DNA from: a bacterium
GTDB taxonomy: Bacteria; Tectomicrobia; Entotheonellia; Entotheonellales; Entotheonellaceae
Length of the DNA: 25,997 nucleotides
NCBI GenBank assembly: GCA_027294925.1
Contig: JAPULM010000027.1
Span: forward strand, 1 to 25,997
Direction: 5' to 3'
Below are positions 17,064 through 24,582 of this stretch, piece after piece (position 1 is the first letter of the stretch; each line of letters opens with the position of its first letter). A program made the translations under genes and the position numbers. A model generated the notes under the pieces. The model saw only the letters and a program-made list of their open reading frames with translations, made no database searches and was not told where the DNA came from.

Positions 17064-17105
17064 AATTCATGCCCGAGTACTTGTATAAAGGGACAGCGCA
17101 ACACG

Positions 17106-17825
17106 GTGGATATCAACCTCCTTCTGGCTGACGACGACACGGTTCTATCGGAACTCCTAAGCAAATACCTGCGCGGCGCAGGCTTGTGCGTGACTCAAGT
17201 GTTTGACGGCAAGGCAGCTGTTGAGCGAGCCCTGGCCGAGTCCTACGATCTGATTGTGCTCGATGTGATGATGCCAGAGCTAGACGGTTTTGCAGCGCTC
17301 CGCGCCATCCGGACACACACCCAGACACCGATCTTGATGCTGACGGCGCGGGGTGATGATATTGACCGCATCCTCGGCCTGGAGATGGGGGCCGACGACT
17401 ACGTGCCTAAGCCCTGTCACCCGCGTGAATTGTTGGCGCGTATTCACGCCATTCTGCGACGCAGTACGCGACCGTCGATACCACCAGAGCCGGGGCGCAT
17501 GACCGTTGACGACCTTACCCTTGACACGGGTGATCGCACAGTGCGCGTTGATGGCGTGTTAGCACCCTTGACAAGTACAGAGTTTACCGTGCTGGAGCTC
17601 TTGCTGCGTCAACCCGGACAGGTGGTTCGTAAAGACGTCCTGTCGGAACAAGCTTTGACCCGTAAGCTCGGCCCGTACGACCGTAGTCTTGATATGCATA
17701 TCAGCAATTTGCGCAAGAAACTTGGCCTGTTGCCAAATGGTGAGTTTCGTATCAAGACCGTCCGAGGCGTCGGTTATTTATACGTACGGCATGAGGACGA
17801 TGCGTCATGCGCAGCCTCTTCTTAA
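17106..17825 (+). CDS. cpxR: OmpR/CpxR-type response regulator
   Basis: 239 residues from a GTG start. The receiver domain has the acidic pocket D9-D11, phospho-acceptor D53 in VLDVMMPELDGF, T80 and K102 (VPKPCHP). A winged-helix DNA-binding domain follows, with the CpxR-like recognition block YDRSLDMHISNLRKKLG and the end FRIKTVRGVGYLY. It should bind direct repeats, and a CpxR-box-like repeat lies before the cpxP-like gene downstream. The GTG at 17106 fits where the receiver fold begins; the frame is open to ATGs at 16977 and 16983, but these would translate the palindrome. The ribosome site (AAAGGGA) is 12 bases away, longer than ideal, so the start is likely, not certain. It overlaps the kinase gene by 19 bp. 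Confidence 0.92.
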   Translation: MDINLLLADDDTVLSELLSKYLRGAGLCVTQVFDGKAAVERALAESYDLIVLDVMMPELDGFAALRAIRTHTQTPILMLTARGDDIDRILGLEMGADDYVPKPCHPRELLARIHAILRRSTRPSIPPEPGRMTVDDLTLDTGDRTVRVDGVLAPLTSTEFTVLELLLRQPGQVVRKDVLSEQALTRKLGPYDRSLDMHISNLRKKLGLLPNGEFRIKTVRGVGYLYVRHEDDASCAASS

Positions 17826-19180
17826 AAATTTTCGCCGTCTTCTTGTTGAGCCATGTAATGTTGTTCACGGGTGCCTTTCTGGCCTTTCGCTTCTTCGCCA
17901 ACGACACACGACGACACCACCCGGAACGTGATGTCGTCAGGGCCTATGCGGTACAAGCGGCCACCATTTACGAACGGGAGGGTGAGCAATCATTACAGGC
18001 CTATCTGAGACAGTTACGGCGTCACGAGCACGTACGGGGCTTTTTGCTCGACGCCCAGGGACACGCTTTGGGCAAAGCGGTACCACCGATGATTAGCCGC
18101 CAAATTACGCGCTACCCACAGTGGATTCGGCCCCATGCAAATCGCGCTGGCCCGTTTTTTCTCAGCGCCGTTGAGGTGCATCTTGCCTCCGACACCCCTT
18201 ACCGCTTTATTGCCGTCCGCCGTCCACCGCCGCATTGGCGCCCGCCCCGCGGTGCACCATGGATACGATGGGGCCTCTTTCTAGCAACAACCATGTTGGC
18301 CAGCGCACTAATTGCAGCGCTTTTTACGCGTCCCCTACGCAGGTTACGAACGGCAACCCGGCAATTTGCCGAAGGTGATCTCACCGTGCGCGCACCCGTT
18401 GGCGTCCGCCAACGGGCTGACGCCATTGGCGAGTTGGGACGCGAGTTTGACCGCATGGCGGCGCGTATTGAAAAATTGATTGACACCCAAGGCCGGTTGT
18501 TACGCGATGTGTCACACGAATTACGCTCCCCTCTGGCGCGCATGCAGATCGCCGCAGCGTTAGCAGAAGAACGTGTCGACCAAGATGCGGCAGAAGAACT
18601 CGCGCGTATTCAAATCGAAATCCACCGGCTTGACACTCTAATCGAAAGCCTATTGACCTTGACCCGCCTGGAAAGTGGCGCCAGTCAACTGGTGATGCGT
18701 GACCTTGACCTGGTCAAAATGTTGGATCGGGTTGTGGCCGATGCTGATTATGAATATCGCCGTGAAGGAAAGCGGGTGCAGCTTGAGGCAGCAACGCATG
18801 TGACAGTATCCGGTGACCAATCTGCCCTACGTAGTGCATTCGAAAACGTGCTGCGCAATGCACTGCGCTATACGGCCAACGACACGGAAGTCACCGTATT
18901 GGTCGCAGCAAGCGGCGCCAAACCATCAACCCTGCGTATTCAAATTTGCGATCATGGCCCAGGTGTCCCGGAAGCCGATCTTACCCGTCTGTTCGATCCG
19001 TTTTTTCGCAGCGACAAGGCTCGTCATGAGACCACTGGCAGCCACGGCATTGGCCTGGCCATTGCCCGCGCCGTGATGGAGCGTCACCATGGCCAAATCC
19101 AGGCAGATAATCGGCCTGAGGGTGGCCTGTGCGTCACCATGACCCTCCCCCAACAAGCGGAAAACCTCGCCACGCCATAA
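17807..19180 (+). CDS. cpxA: CpxA-like sensor histidine kinase
   Basis: 457 residues. TM1 is about 5-30, a periplasmic loop of about 120 residues follows, and TM2 is about 155-173. A HAMP linker begins at TRPLRRLRTATRQF. The HisKA domain has phospho-acceptor H237 in RDVSHELRSPLARM. The ATPase domain has the N box FENVLRNALRY (345-355), G1 CDHGPGVPE (D382), F box LFDPFFRSD and G2 GSHGIGLA. The sensor loop ends in a proline-rich, basic stretch (RRPPPHWRPPRG) next to TM2. GAGGACG lies before the ATG, inside the response-regulator gene, so the two are translationally coupled. In Cpx systems the kinase senses envelope protein misfolding and is inhibited by CpxP; the cpxP/spy-like gene next door supports that role. 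Confidence 0.93.
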   Translation: MRSLFLKIFAVFLLSHVMLFTGAFLAFRFFANDTRRHHPERDVVRAYAVQAATIYEREGEQSLQAYLRQLRRHEHVRGFLLDAQGHALGKAVPPMISRQITRYPQWIRPHANRAGPFFLSAVEVHLASDTPYRFIAVRRPPPHWRPPRGAPWIRWGLFLATTMLASALIAALFTRPLRRLRTATRQFAEGDLTVRAPVGVRQRADAIGELGREFDRMAARIEKLIDTQGRLLRDVSHELRSPLARMQIAAALAEERVDQDAAEELARIQIEIHRLDTLIESLLTLTRLESGASQLVMRDLDLVKMLDRVVADADYEYRREGKRVQLEAATHVTVSGDQSALRSAFENVLRNALRYTANDTEVTVLVAASGAKPSTLRIQICDHGPGVPEADLTRLFDPFFRSDKARHETTGSHGIGLAIARAVMERHHGQIQADNRPEGGLCVTMTLPQQAENLATP

Positions 19181-19191
19181 GCAGTATCACC

Positions 19192-19207
19192 TTTACACAA
19201 CCTTTAC
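19192..19207 (-). promoter_or_regulatory. CpxR-box-like direct repeat upstream of the cpxP/spy-like gene
   Basis: TTTAC-N6-TTTAC, which on the reverse strand reads GTAAA-N6-GTAAA. This matches the published enterobacterial CpxR consensus of two GTAAA units 4-8 bp apart. The 11 bp period is one helical turn, as expected for OmpR-family dimers. It begins 11 bp after the kinase stop and lies 16 bp upstream of a TTGACA. Confidence 0.65.
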
Positions 19208-19223
19208 ATTTCCCTGACACAAC

Positions 19224-19251
19224 TTGACACCAGTATCCGCTACACTACATG
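19224..19251 (+). promoter_or_regulatory. Candidate promoter of the cpxP/spy-like gene
   Basis: A perfect TTGACA -35 hexamer at 19224-19229 is followed after 16 bp by TACATG, a poor -10. A poor -10 next to an activator-box candidate would fit CpxR-dependent transcription, but the assignment is inference. Confidence 0.4.
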
Positions 19252-19307
19252 TACAACACGTGGCCACGACGGAGAGACGACAACGAATCAACCAAAGGAG
19301 ACGATTC

Positions 19308-19781
19308 ATGCGTAAAAGAACTATTGCCGCAACTGTTGTGCTTGGACTCATTGTCGCAGCGCTGGCGGTCCCAACCTTTGCCAGAGGTGGGCGTGGTGCT
19401 TTTCATGGCTGGGGAGGCGGCGGCTTCGGCCAGCATCACGAAAGGCGGCTCGAGAAAATGTTTTATCACTTGGATTTGAGCACCGAACAACGTGAACAGG
19501 TGTTTGCCGTGTTGGACGAGGCACGCCCAGGCATGCGTCGGATACGCTTCGCCTTTGCCGATCATCGGCGGACGTTTCATCAGTTGGATCCGACCCAGGC
19601 TGACTACCAGGAAAAACTCCAAGGCATTGCCAACGAGGTCAGCAAATTGAGCGGCCAAATGGTCATGACCTTCGGGGAGACATACGCCAAAGTTGCTGCG
19701 CTGCTTACGCCTGAACAACGAGAGCAGTTACAGCAGACGTTTCAGAAGCACCACAGACGTCCGCAGCGTGGCGATCATTAG
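19308..19781 (+). CDS. Spy/CpxP-family periplasmic chaperone or stress protein
   Basis: 157 residues from the ATG at 19308, which has AAAGGAG 7 bases before it. A clear signal peptide (MRKRTIAATVVLGLIVAALAV, cleavage probably near PTFA-RG) sends it to the periplasm. The mature part is helical with the two hallmark LTxxQ motifs in variant form, LSTEQREQ and LTPEQREQ. Between signal and first motif is a Gly/His-rich stretch (GWGGGGFGQHHERR), and the C-terminus is also His-rich and basic (QKHHRRPQRGDH). This may bind metal, as in ZraP-like relatives. In Cpx systems such proteins act as chaperones or dampen CpxA signalling. It follows the kinase gene by 127 bp with its own candidate control sites. 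Confidence 0.88.
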   Translation: MRKRTIAATVVLGLIVAALAVPTFARGGRGAFHGWGGGGFGQHHERRLEKMFYHLDLSTEQREQVFAVLDEARPGMRRIRFAFADHRRTFHQLDPTQADYQEKLQGIANEVSKLSGQMVMTFGETYAKVAALLTPEQREQLQQTFQKHHRRPQRGDH

Positions 19782-19802
19782 AGATAGGAAGAACCCGTCT
19801 GT

Positions 19803-19846
19803 TGCTGCGCGCCGGCTGACCAGGAAGGCGCGCAGCAGCTAAATTT
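19803..19846. terminator. Strong, probably bidirectional terminator between cpxP-like and dapA genes
   Basis: TGCTGCGCGCC (19803-19813) pairs perfectly with GGCGCGCAGCA (19827-19837) around a 13-base loop. AAATTTT follows on the plus strand. It sits exactly between two convergent genes and touches the dapA stop codon. Confidence 0.7.
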
Positions 19847-20738
19847 TCCCCAGCGCTTGCAGCGTCTTACGCAGCACTTCACGTCTCTCCAGCTGCATTG
19901 GCACAAGGGGCAAGCGCACCTTGCCGGCTGGCTGCCCCATCAGCTGCATGGCCGTTTTTACCGGGACGGGATTGGTTTCGATAAACAGCGCGTTAACGAT
20001 ATCCAGCGTACGGAAGTGGATATCCTGGGCGGCCTTGTAGTCGCCGCGGGCAAACGCCTGTATCATCTCATGCAGTTCCTTACCGATGACATGCGCCACG
20101 GCGGCGATGGCGCCATCACCACCTAAGCACAGCGACGAAAAGGTCAACGCATCCTCCCCACAGAGCACATAAAATTTCTTGCTCATACTGCGGATGCCTG
20201 CCAGCAGCGCCATGGTTTGATTAATATTGGCGGCAGCATCCTTCACCCCGATGATATTGTCGATCTTAGCCAGCTCCAGTAAGGTCTTAACCTCGATAAG
20301 ACGGCCGGTCCGCCCTGGGATATTGTAAATGATTAAGGGCAGAGCAGTCGCCTCAGCAATGGCCTCAAAATGTGCGATAAGACCGGCCTGCTCCGGTTTA
20401 TTGTAATAGGGACATACTTGCAATGACGCAGCAGCGCCAGCCTGCTCGGCATGTTTGGTCATCTCAATGGCTTCGCGGGTGGCGTTTGACCCAGTACCCG
20501 CGATCACCGGCACCCGGCCGGCTGCCGCCTTGATGACGACCTCAACCACCCGCTGGTGCTCTTGATGCGATAACGTTGGTGATTCACCGGTGGTGCCGCA
20601 TGGCACCAGACTGTCAGCCTTTTGCTCCTCGATCAGATAATCCACCAGGCGACAGAGACCTTCTTCATCGACACGATAATCGTCCTTGAACGGGGTGATG
20701 ATGGGAATGTGAACGCCGGACCAGTTGTGCTGTGCCAT
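19839..20738 (-). CDS. dapA: 4-hydroxy-tetrahydrodipicolinate synthase (DHDPS)
   Basis: 299 residues, the standard length of the Schiff-base aldolases that include DapA. Schiff-base lysine K166 is in GVKDAAAN, catalytic Y138 in IIYNIPGRTG, T49-T50 in GTTGES, and the YYNKP block gives Y112. R143 in NIPGRTG matches the arginine that binds the aspartate-semialdehyde carboxylate in DapA, favouring DapA over sialate lyase-type relatives. The reaction joins pyruvate and aspartate semialdehyde in lysine and peptidoglycan synthesis. AGGAGG lies 7 bases before the ATG. It is the third gene after cofG and cofH, only 26 bp downstream of cofH, so it is probably co-transcribed with the F420 genes, an unexpected partnership. 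Confidence 0.93.
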   Translation of the reverse strand: MAQHNWSGVHIPIITPFKDDYRVDEEGLCRLVDYLIEEQKADSLVPCGTTGESPTLSHQEHQRVVEVVIKAAAGRVPVIAGTGSNATREAIEMTKHAEQAGAAASLQVCPYYNKPEQAGLIAHFEAIAEATALPLIIYNIPGRTGRLIEVKTLLELAKIDNIIGVKDAAANINQTMALLAGIRSMSKKFYVLCGEDALTFSSLCLGGDGAIAAVAHVIGKELHEMIQAFARGDYKAAQDIHFRTLDIVNALFIETNPVPVKTAMQLMGQPAGKVRLPLVPMQLERREVLRKTLQALGKI

Positions 20739-20764
20739 TGTGTACCTCCTTTAGCCCTATGACG

Positions 20765-21955
20765 CTATACCGGCGCCTCATCCATAGCGGCATCGAACAT
20801 TTGACGGATGGTATAGGTGGTGGTGCGCTCCGCCGGTACGCGCCCAATTTCCCGAATCAACTGCCGGAACTCTTGCGGCGGCATGTATTGCCCAGCCGTA
20901 GCACCAGCCAGACGTGAAATGTTTTCATCCATCAAGGTGCCGCCGAAATCATTTGCACCGGCCTGCAAACAACGCTGCGACAGCTTACGGCCCAGCTTCA
21001 CCCATGACACCTGAATATTATCAATCCAACCTCGCAACATCAAACGTGCTAAGGCATGCATCTTGACGGACTCATCCGCGGTCGGGCCAGGTCGCGCAAT
21101 GCCGGTTTTAAACAAATCGGTATTGGTATGCACGAAGCCGAGGGGAACAAACTCGGTAAAGCCGCCGGTTTCTTTCTGAATATCACGCAACAGGCTGAGC
21201 TGCTTCACCCAATGTTCAGGCGCCTCCACATGCCCGTACATCATGGTCGAGGTGGTCGGAATGCCAAGCTGATGCGCGGTACGTACCACATTGGTCCACT
21301 GCTTCACCGTCACCTTCTTGCGCGACAGCACATACCGCACATCGTCGTCCAAAACTTCAGCAGCAGTGCCCGGCAAGGTGTCCAACCCGTTGTCTTTGAG
21401 CATTTGCAAGTAATCATGCAAGCTCATGTCAGTCAATTCGGTGCCGTAGGTCATCTCCATCGGCGAGAAGGCGTGCGTATGCATGTCGGGCACCGCATCT
21501 TTAATCGTACGCAGGATATCGCGGTAGTAAAACGGGTCCAGGCCACGCGGTAGCCCACCCTGCACACAGACCTCAGTGGCGCCGATCTCGTGCGCTTCGA
21601 CCGTACGCCTGGCGATTTCCTCAAACGACAGATTGTAGGCATCGTCAGCCCGTGAGGAGGTACTAAAGGAGCAAAACTTACAGCCGATAAAGCAAACATT
21701 GGTAAAGTTAATGTTACGATTTACCACATAGGTGATGGTGTCCCCTTTCACCTCACGCCGTACATAGTCGGCAACCGCCGCCAGGGCTTCGACCTCACCA
21801 CTGTCCGTTAGCTCGGCCAGCACCAGACCTTCATCGCGCGACAATTCATGACCGGCCATGGCCCGTTCCAGTACCTGTGCAACGTGCGGGGCGACCGTAG
21901 GCAAAAGGTGCTCAACACGTGCCGGTGATTCCTGCACATCCGCATCGATCTTCAT
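20765..21955 (-). CDS. cofH: FO synthase subunit 2 (5-amino-6-(D-ribitylamino)uracil--L-tyrosine 4-hydroxyphenyl transferase)
   Basis: 396 residues, a radical-SAM enzyme with the cluster motif C88-x3-C92-x2-C95 in NVCFIGCKFCSF. The following blocks THAFSPMEMTYG, GLDTLPGTAAEVLDDDVR and STMMYGHVE are typical of CofH, and LQAGANDFGGTLMDENISRLAGA near the C-terminus is a strong marker of the CofH/MqnC group; it resembles CofH more than menaquinone-pathway relatives. CofH joins tyrosine to the ribitylaminouracil intermediate, and CofG then closes the ring to give FO, the F420 chromophore. The ATG overlaps the cofG stop as ATGA, so translation is coupled. Finding cofG and cofH side by side makes the call secure. 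Confidence 0.94.
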   Translation of the reverse strand: MKIDADVQESPARVEHLLPTVAPHVAQVLERAMAGHELSRDEGLVLAELTDSGEVEALAAVADYVRREVKGDTITYVVNRNINFTNVCFIGCKFCSFSTSSRADDAYNLSFEEIARRTVEAHEIGATEVCVQGGLPRGLDPFYYRDILRTIKDAVPDMHTHAFSPMEMTYGTELTDMSLHDYLQMLKDNGLDTLPGTAAEVLDDDVRYVLSRKKVTVKQWTNVVRTAHQLGIPTTSTMMYGHVEAPEHWVKQLSLLRDIQKETGGFTEFVPLGFVHTNTDLFKTGIARPGPTADESVKMHALARLMLRGWIDNIQVSWVKLGRKLSQRCLQAGANDFGGTLMDENISRLAGATAGQYMPPQEFRQLIREIGRVPAERTTTYTIRQMFDAAMDEAPV

Positions 21956-23163
21956 GGACTCGTGACTCCTTCCTGCTCGAGAGGGTATCCCTCTTCGTCA
22001 ACCAGAGCCCGTAAACGGGGCTCCAGCGCTGTGGCGATAAATCCCGGCTTACGCACCAGATATTCCGGATAAACGGCCAATCGTTGGCGCAAGCGTAACC
22101 CCATTTCGGCCGAGACCCGGTGTAAGGTACGAATCTGCGGCCAGAGGGCTTCCGGATTAATAAAATCAATCGTCAGGGGCGAAACACCACCCCAATCATT
22201 GAGCCCGGCCGTTATCAATAGCTGATACTGCTCCGGAGTCAAGTTCGGCGGCGCCTGAATGTTCATCTCACCGCCGAGAATGATGCGCGCCACGGCAATG
22301 GTGCGCAAAAAATCCAACAGGCTAGGTTCCGCATGCGCCTGCATGGGAGTGCCCGGCTTAGCACGGAAATTCTGGATGATTACCTCTTGAATATGGTCAT
22401 AACGCTGGTGCAACTCACGGATGGCAAACAACGCGTCAACCCGTTCGGCAAAGGTCTCACCAATGCCAATGAGAATGCCGGTTGTAAACGGAATGTGCAA
22501 CTTACCGGCATTTTCAATCGTCTTGAGGCGAATGGCAGGGTCTTTATCCGGCGCGTTGTCATGCGCCATGCCGTTACCTAACAAACGTCGGCTGGTGCTT
22601 TCCAACATCAACCCCATACTGACGTTGACCTCGCGCAGCCGTTCGAGATCCTTAGGACCCATAACACCTGGATTGACATGCGGCAGTAGCGGCGTCTGCT
22701 CCAATACCAGGCGGCACATGGCAAGCAGATATTCCAGCGTGCGGCGATACCCATAGCGTTGCAACGTCTGGCGCATTTCCGGAAACAACGCTTCCGGTTT
22801 GTCGCCCAGGCTAAATAGCGCTTCTTTACAGCCAAGTTTAGCGCCGTTGGTCGCCACTTCCAGGACCTCATCCGGGGTCATGGTCTTGGCGCCCACATCA
22901 CCCGGGTCTTTACGGAACGTACAATAACCGCAATAATCCCGGCAAAGATTGGTGAGGGGTAAAAATACCTTGCGCGAATAGGTGATGATATCGCCGTGAT
23001 AGCGCCTCCGCAACTCATCGGCGACTTGCAAAAGCGCCAACAGTTCGGTGCTTGACAGGTGCTCAAAGGCATACACCTCTTCAGCCGTCAGACACACCCC
23101 TTGGTGGGCACGCGCCAGACTCTCTTCAATCGCCGGTCTGCAGGCGGAAACGGAGATTGTCAT
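21952..23163 (-). CDS. cofG: FO synthase subunit 1 (7,8-didemethyl-8-hydroxy-5-deazariboflavin synthase)
   Basis: 403 residues from the ATG at 23163. The radical-SAM motif is C74-x3-C78-x2-C81 in TNLCRDYCGYCTF. Later blocks EALFSLGDKPE, LLPHVNPGVMG, TTGILIGIGET and IQEVIIQNFRAKPGTPM are CofG hallmarks. It completes FO formation from the CofH product. The frame is open to 23274, but the extra 37 residues are unlike family members; the chosen ATG has only a modest site (GAGAAA). In many actinobacteria CofG and CofH are one fused protein (FbiC); here they are separate, as in archaea and some non-actinobacterial lineages. Other F420 genes (cofC, cofD, cofE) are not in the window. Confidence 0.94.
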   Translation of the reverse strand: MTISVSACRPAIEESLARAHQGVCLTAEEVYAFEHLSSTELLALLQVADELRRRYHGDIITYSRKVFLPLTNLCRDYCGYCTFRKDPGDVGAKTMTPDEVLEVATNGAKLGCKEALFSLGDKPEALFPEMRQTLQRYGYRRTLEYLLAMCRLVLEQTPLLPHVNPGVMGPKDLERLREVNVSMGLMLESTSRRLLGNGMAHDNAPDKDPAIRLKTIENAGKLHIPFTTGILIGIGETFAERVDALFAIRELHQRYDHIQEVIIQNFRAKPGTPMQAHAEPSLLDFLRTIAVARIILGGEMNIQAPPNLTPEQYQLLITAGLNDWGGVSPLTIDFINPEALWPQIRTLHRVSAEMGLRLRQRLAVYPEYLVRKPGFIATALEPRLRALVDEEGYPLEQEGVTSP

Positions 23164-23672
23164 GTGATTTCTCGGGGCTCCATGACCGTTTAGGGAAGGT
23201 GTGCGCCGCCACCGGCTATTGGTCAGCACCGGCAGGCTGTTAAATCGGCACCTATAATGCGTGATAGGTAACACACCACGCGGCTATTTGTCAATCCAAT
23301 TTCCATCCAAGCAGGGTTATTCAATTATCAGTTCACCCTCGCCCCTTGCAGGGATTTGGGAAAACCGCGTGGCCCTGCATCCAAGTCACGTGCGCCCCAT
23401 GAACCCGATATGGTTTATGCTATGCTATACGTAATCGATATTCAGATTTGCTGTTGGAAAGCTAGACAACCTGCTTGAGTAGGGTGGAGCTGTGCCCCAC
23501 CATGACCTGGCGGTGCGGCAGGACCGCACTCTACGTGATCTCATGCAGGTCAAGACGGATTCCCAATTCTTTTTCTGAACATCTATAGGTGAACAAAAGC
23601 GCTTAGGCTTTTGCCTGAGTACGTAACGCAAGATCAGCACGAATTCTCTCTTCCAACTTAAGGAAACCACTC
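23164..23672. other. 509 bp divergent spacer between cofG and the cyclase gene
   Basis: No protein-coding gene is supported; an 81-residue reverse ORF at 23425-23670 is rich in Arg/Ser and looks like chance. The spacer holds a TGCAGGG/CCCTGCA inverted repeat (23347-23379, 19-base loop), an AT-rich stretch TATGCTATGCTATACG near 23417 that could contain a -10, and a REPIN-like doublet at 23479-23534. Confidence 0.55.
23479..23534. repeat. REPIN-like inverted doublet of two GTAG-headed 23 nt hairpin units
   Basis: Unit 1 (23479-23501, plus) starts GTAG and folds as GGTGG...CCACC. Unit 2 (23512-23534, minus) starts GTAG and folds as GTGCGG-TCCTG-CCGCAC. The two units have the same length and match at 16 of 23 positions, including the GTAG head and TGCC..CACC tail. 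A GTAG foot followed by a GC-rich hairpin is the hallmark of REP sequences mobilised by RAYT-type transposases, and inverted pairs are REPINs. No RAYT gene is in the window. Confidence 0.6.
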
Positions 23673-24533
23673 ATGGGTAACGGTCTCATCAAATGCGATC
23701 TAACACTAGACAAATATTTCACCTATGGGCACTCGGCCGATGTCATTACCCGGCCGGTCTTGCCACGCCGGGAAGGACAACCCATTTTGATGCGTGGCGA
23801 AGTCGGCATTAAAGACGACGGCAATCTCCGCCCGCTAGTGGCCCACAATACAACCCACATCGATATGCCGATTCATTTTATTGAGGGAACGGCGGACTTG
23901 CAGGAGGTCCTCAACAATCCGGCCTACCCTATTAATCTGCCGATGTTGACCCGTGTGCTGGATGTCTCAGCCTGGCCTGACCCGCAAGTTTTTTACGAGT
24001 TTGACGGCGTACGATACTGCGAACAAGTTACGCTCGACATGCTGCCGCCGGTCGATGAACTACGGCAATATGATGCGCTGGTGTTGCTCACCGGCTTTGG
24101 CGCCATCATGCGTCACGGCTCCGAAAATTTTCATACCGACGCAGACGGTTTTTATCATCTGCCACACATTACGACGGAGGTGGCTGAGCGCACTGTCGAG
24201 GCGGAAATCTCCCTGCTAGCCATCGATTGCACCACAGTCGAGCGTCAGACGCAGGGCAATCCCCTGCGCATGACCGGCAATGTGCATCCCATCCTGCTCG
24301 GCAACGAGCCGCCGGTCTTCATCCTAGAAGGCGTTGCCGGCGACCGTATTGTGCCGCAGGCCGGCTCTATGCCGACGGAAGGCATGCTGGAAGTCATCCC
24401 GCGCCGCACCAACGCCGAAGGCGCCGACGCCGCCCATGCCCGGGTGTTCCTGAGCTTTTACCAGGGTGCCGGCAACCGGCAACACCTGGATCAGTTGATC
24501 GACATGGCAACGCCGGAACAGTTGTACGGATAG
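23673..24533 (+). CDS. Cyclase / kynurenine-formamidase-like metal-dependent hydrolase
   Basis: 286 residues of the cyclase family (KynB-like swivelling beta/alpha fold). The divalent-metal motif HxGTHxDxPxH appears as H58-N-T-T-H62-I-D64-M-P-I-H68, with Thr in place of the usual Gly. Downstream LLTGFGAI, LPHITTEVAERTVEAEISLLAIDCTTVE and ILEGVAGDRIVP are typical of the fold. It probably hydrolyses an amide, lactone or lactam ring of a small metabolite; substrate unknown. AAGGAAA lies 9 bases before the ATG. It is divergent from cofG and converges with the M20 deacylase across 49 bp. Confidence 0.87.
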   Translation: MGNGLIKCDLTLDKYFTYGHSADVITRPVLPRREGQPILMRGEVGIKDDGNLRPLVAHNTTHIDMPIHFIEGTADLQEVLNNPAYPINLPMLTRVLDVSAWPDPQVFYEFDGVRYCEQVTLDMLPPVDELRQYDALVLLTGFGAIMRHGSENFHTDADGFYHLPHITTEVAERTVEAEISLLAIDCTTVERQTQGNPLRMTGNVHPILLGNEPPVFILEGVAGDRIVPQAGSMPTEGMLEVIPRRTNAEGADAAHARVFLSFYQGAGNRQHLDQLIDMATPEQLYG

Positions 24534-24582
24534 ATCCCTAGCGAGGATAAACAGGGCGAAAACTTCTGCCCGGCTGCCGATG

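Noticed and set aside
23425..23670. 81-residue reverse-strand ORF upstream of the cyclase gene
   Set aside because: Ser/Arg-rich composition, no ribosome site, and it overlaps the REPIN-like doublet; best explained as chance.
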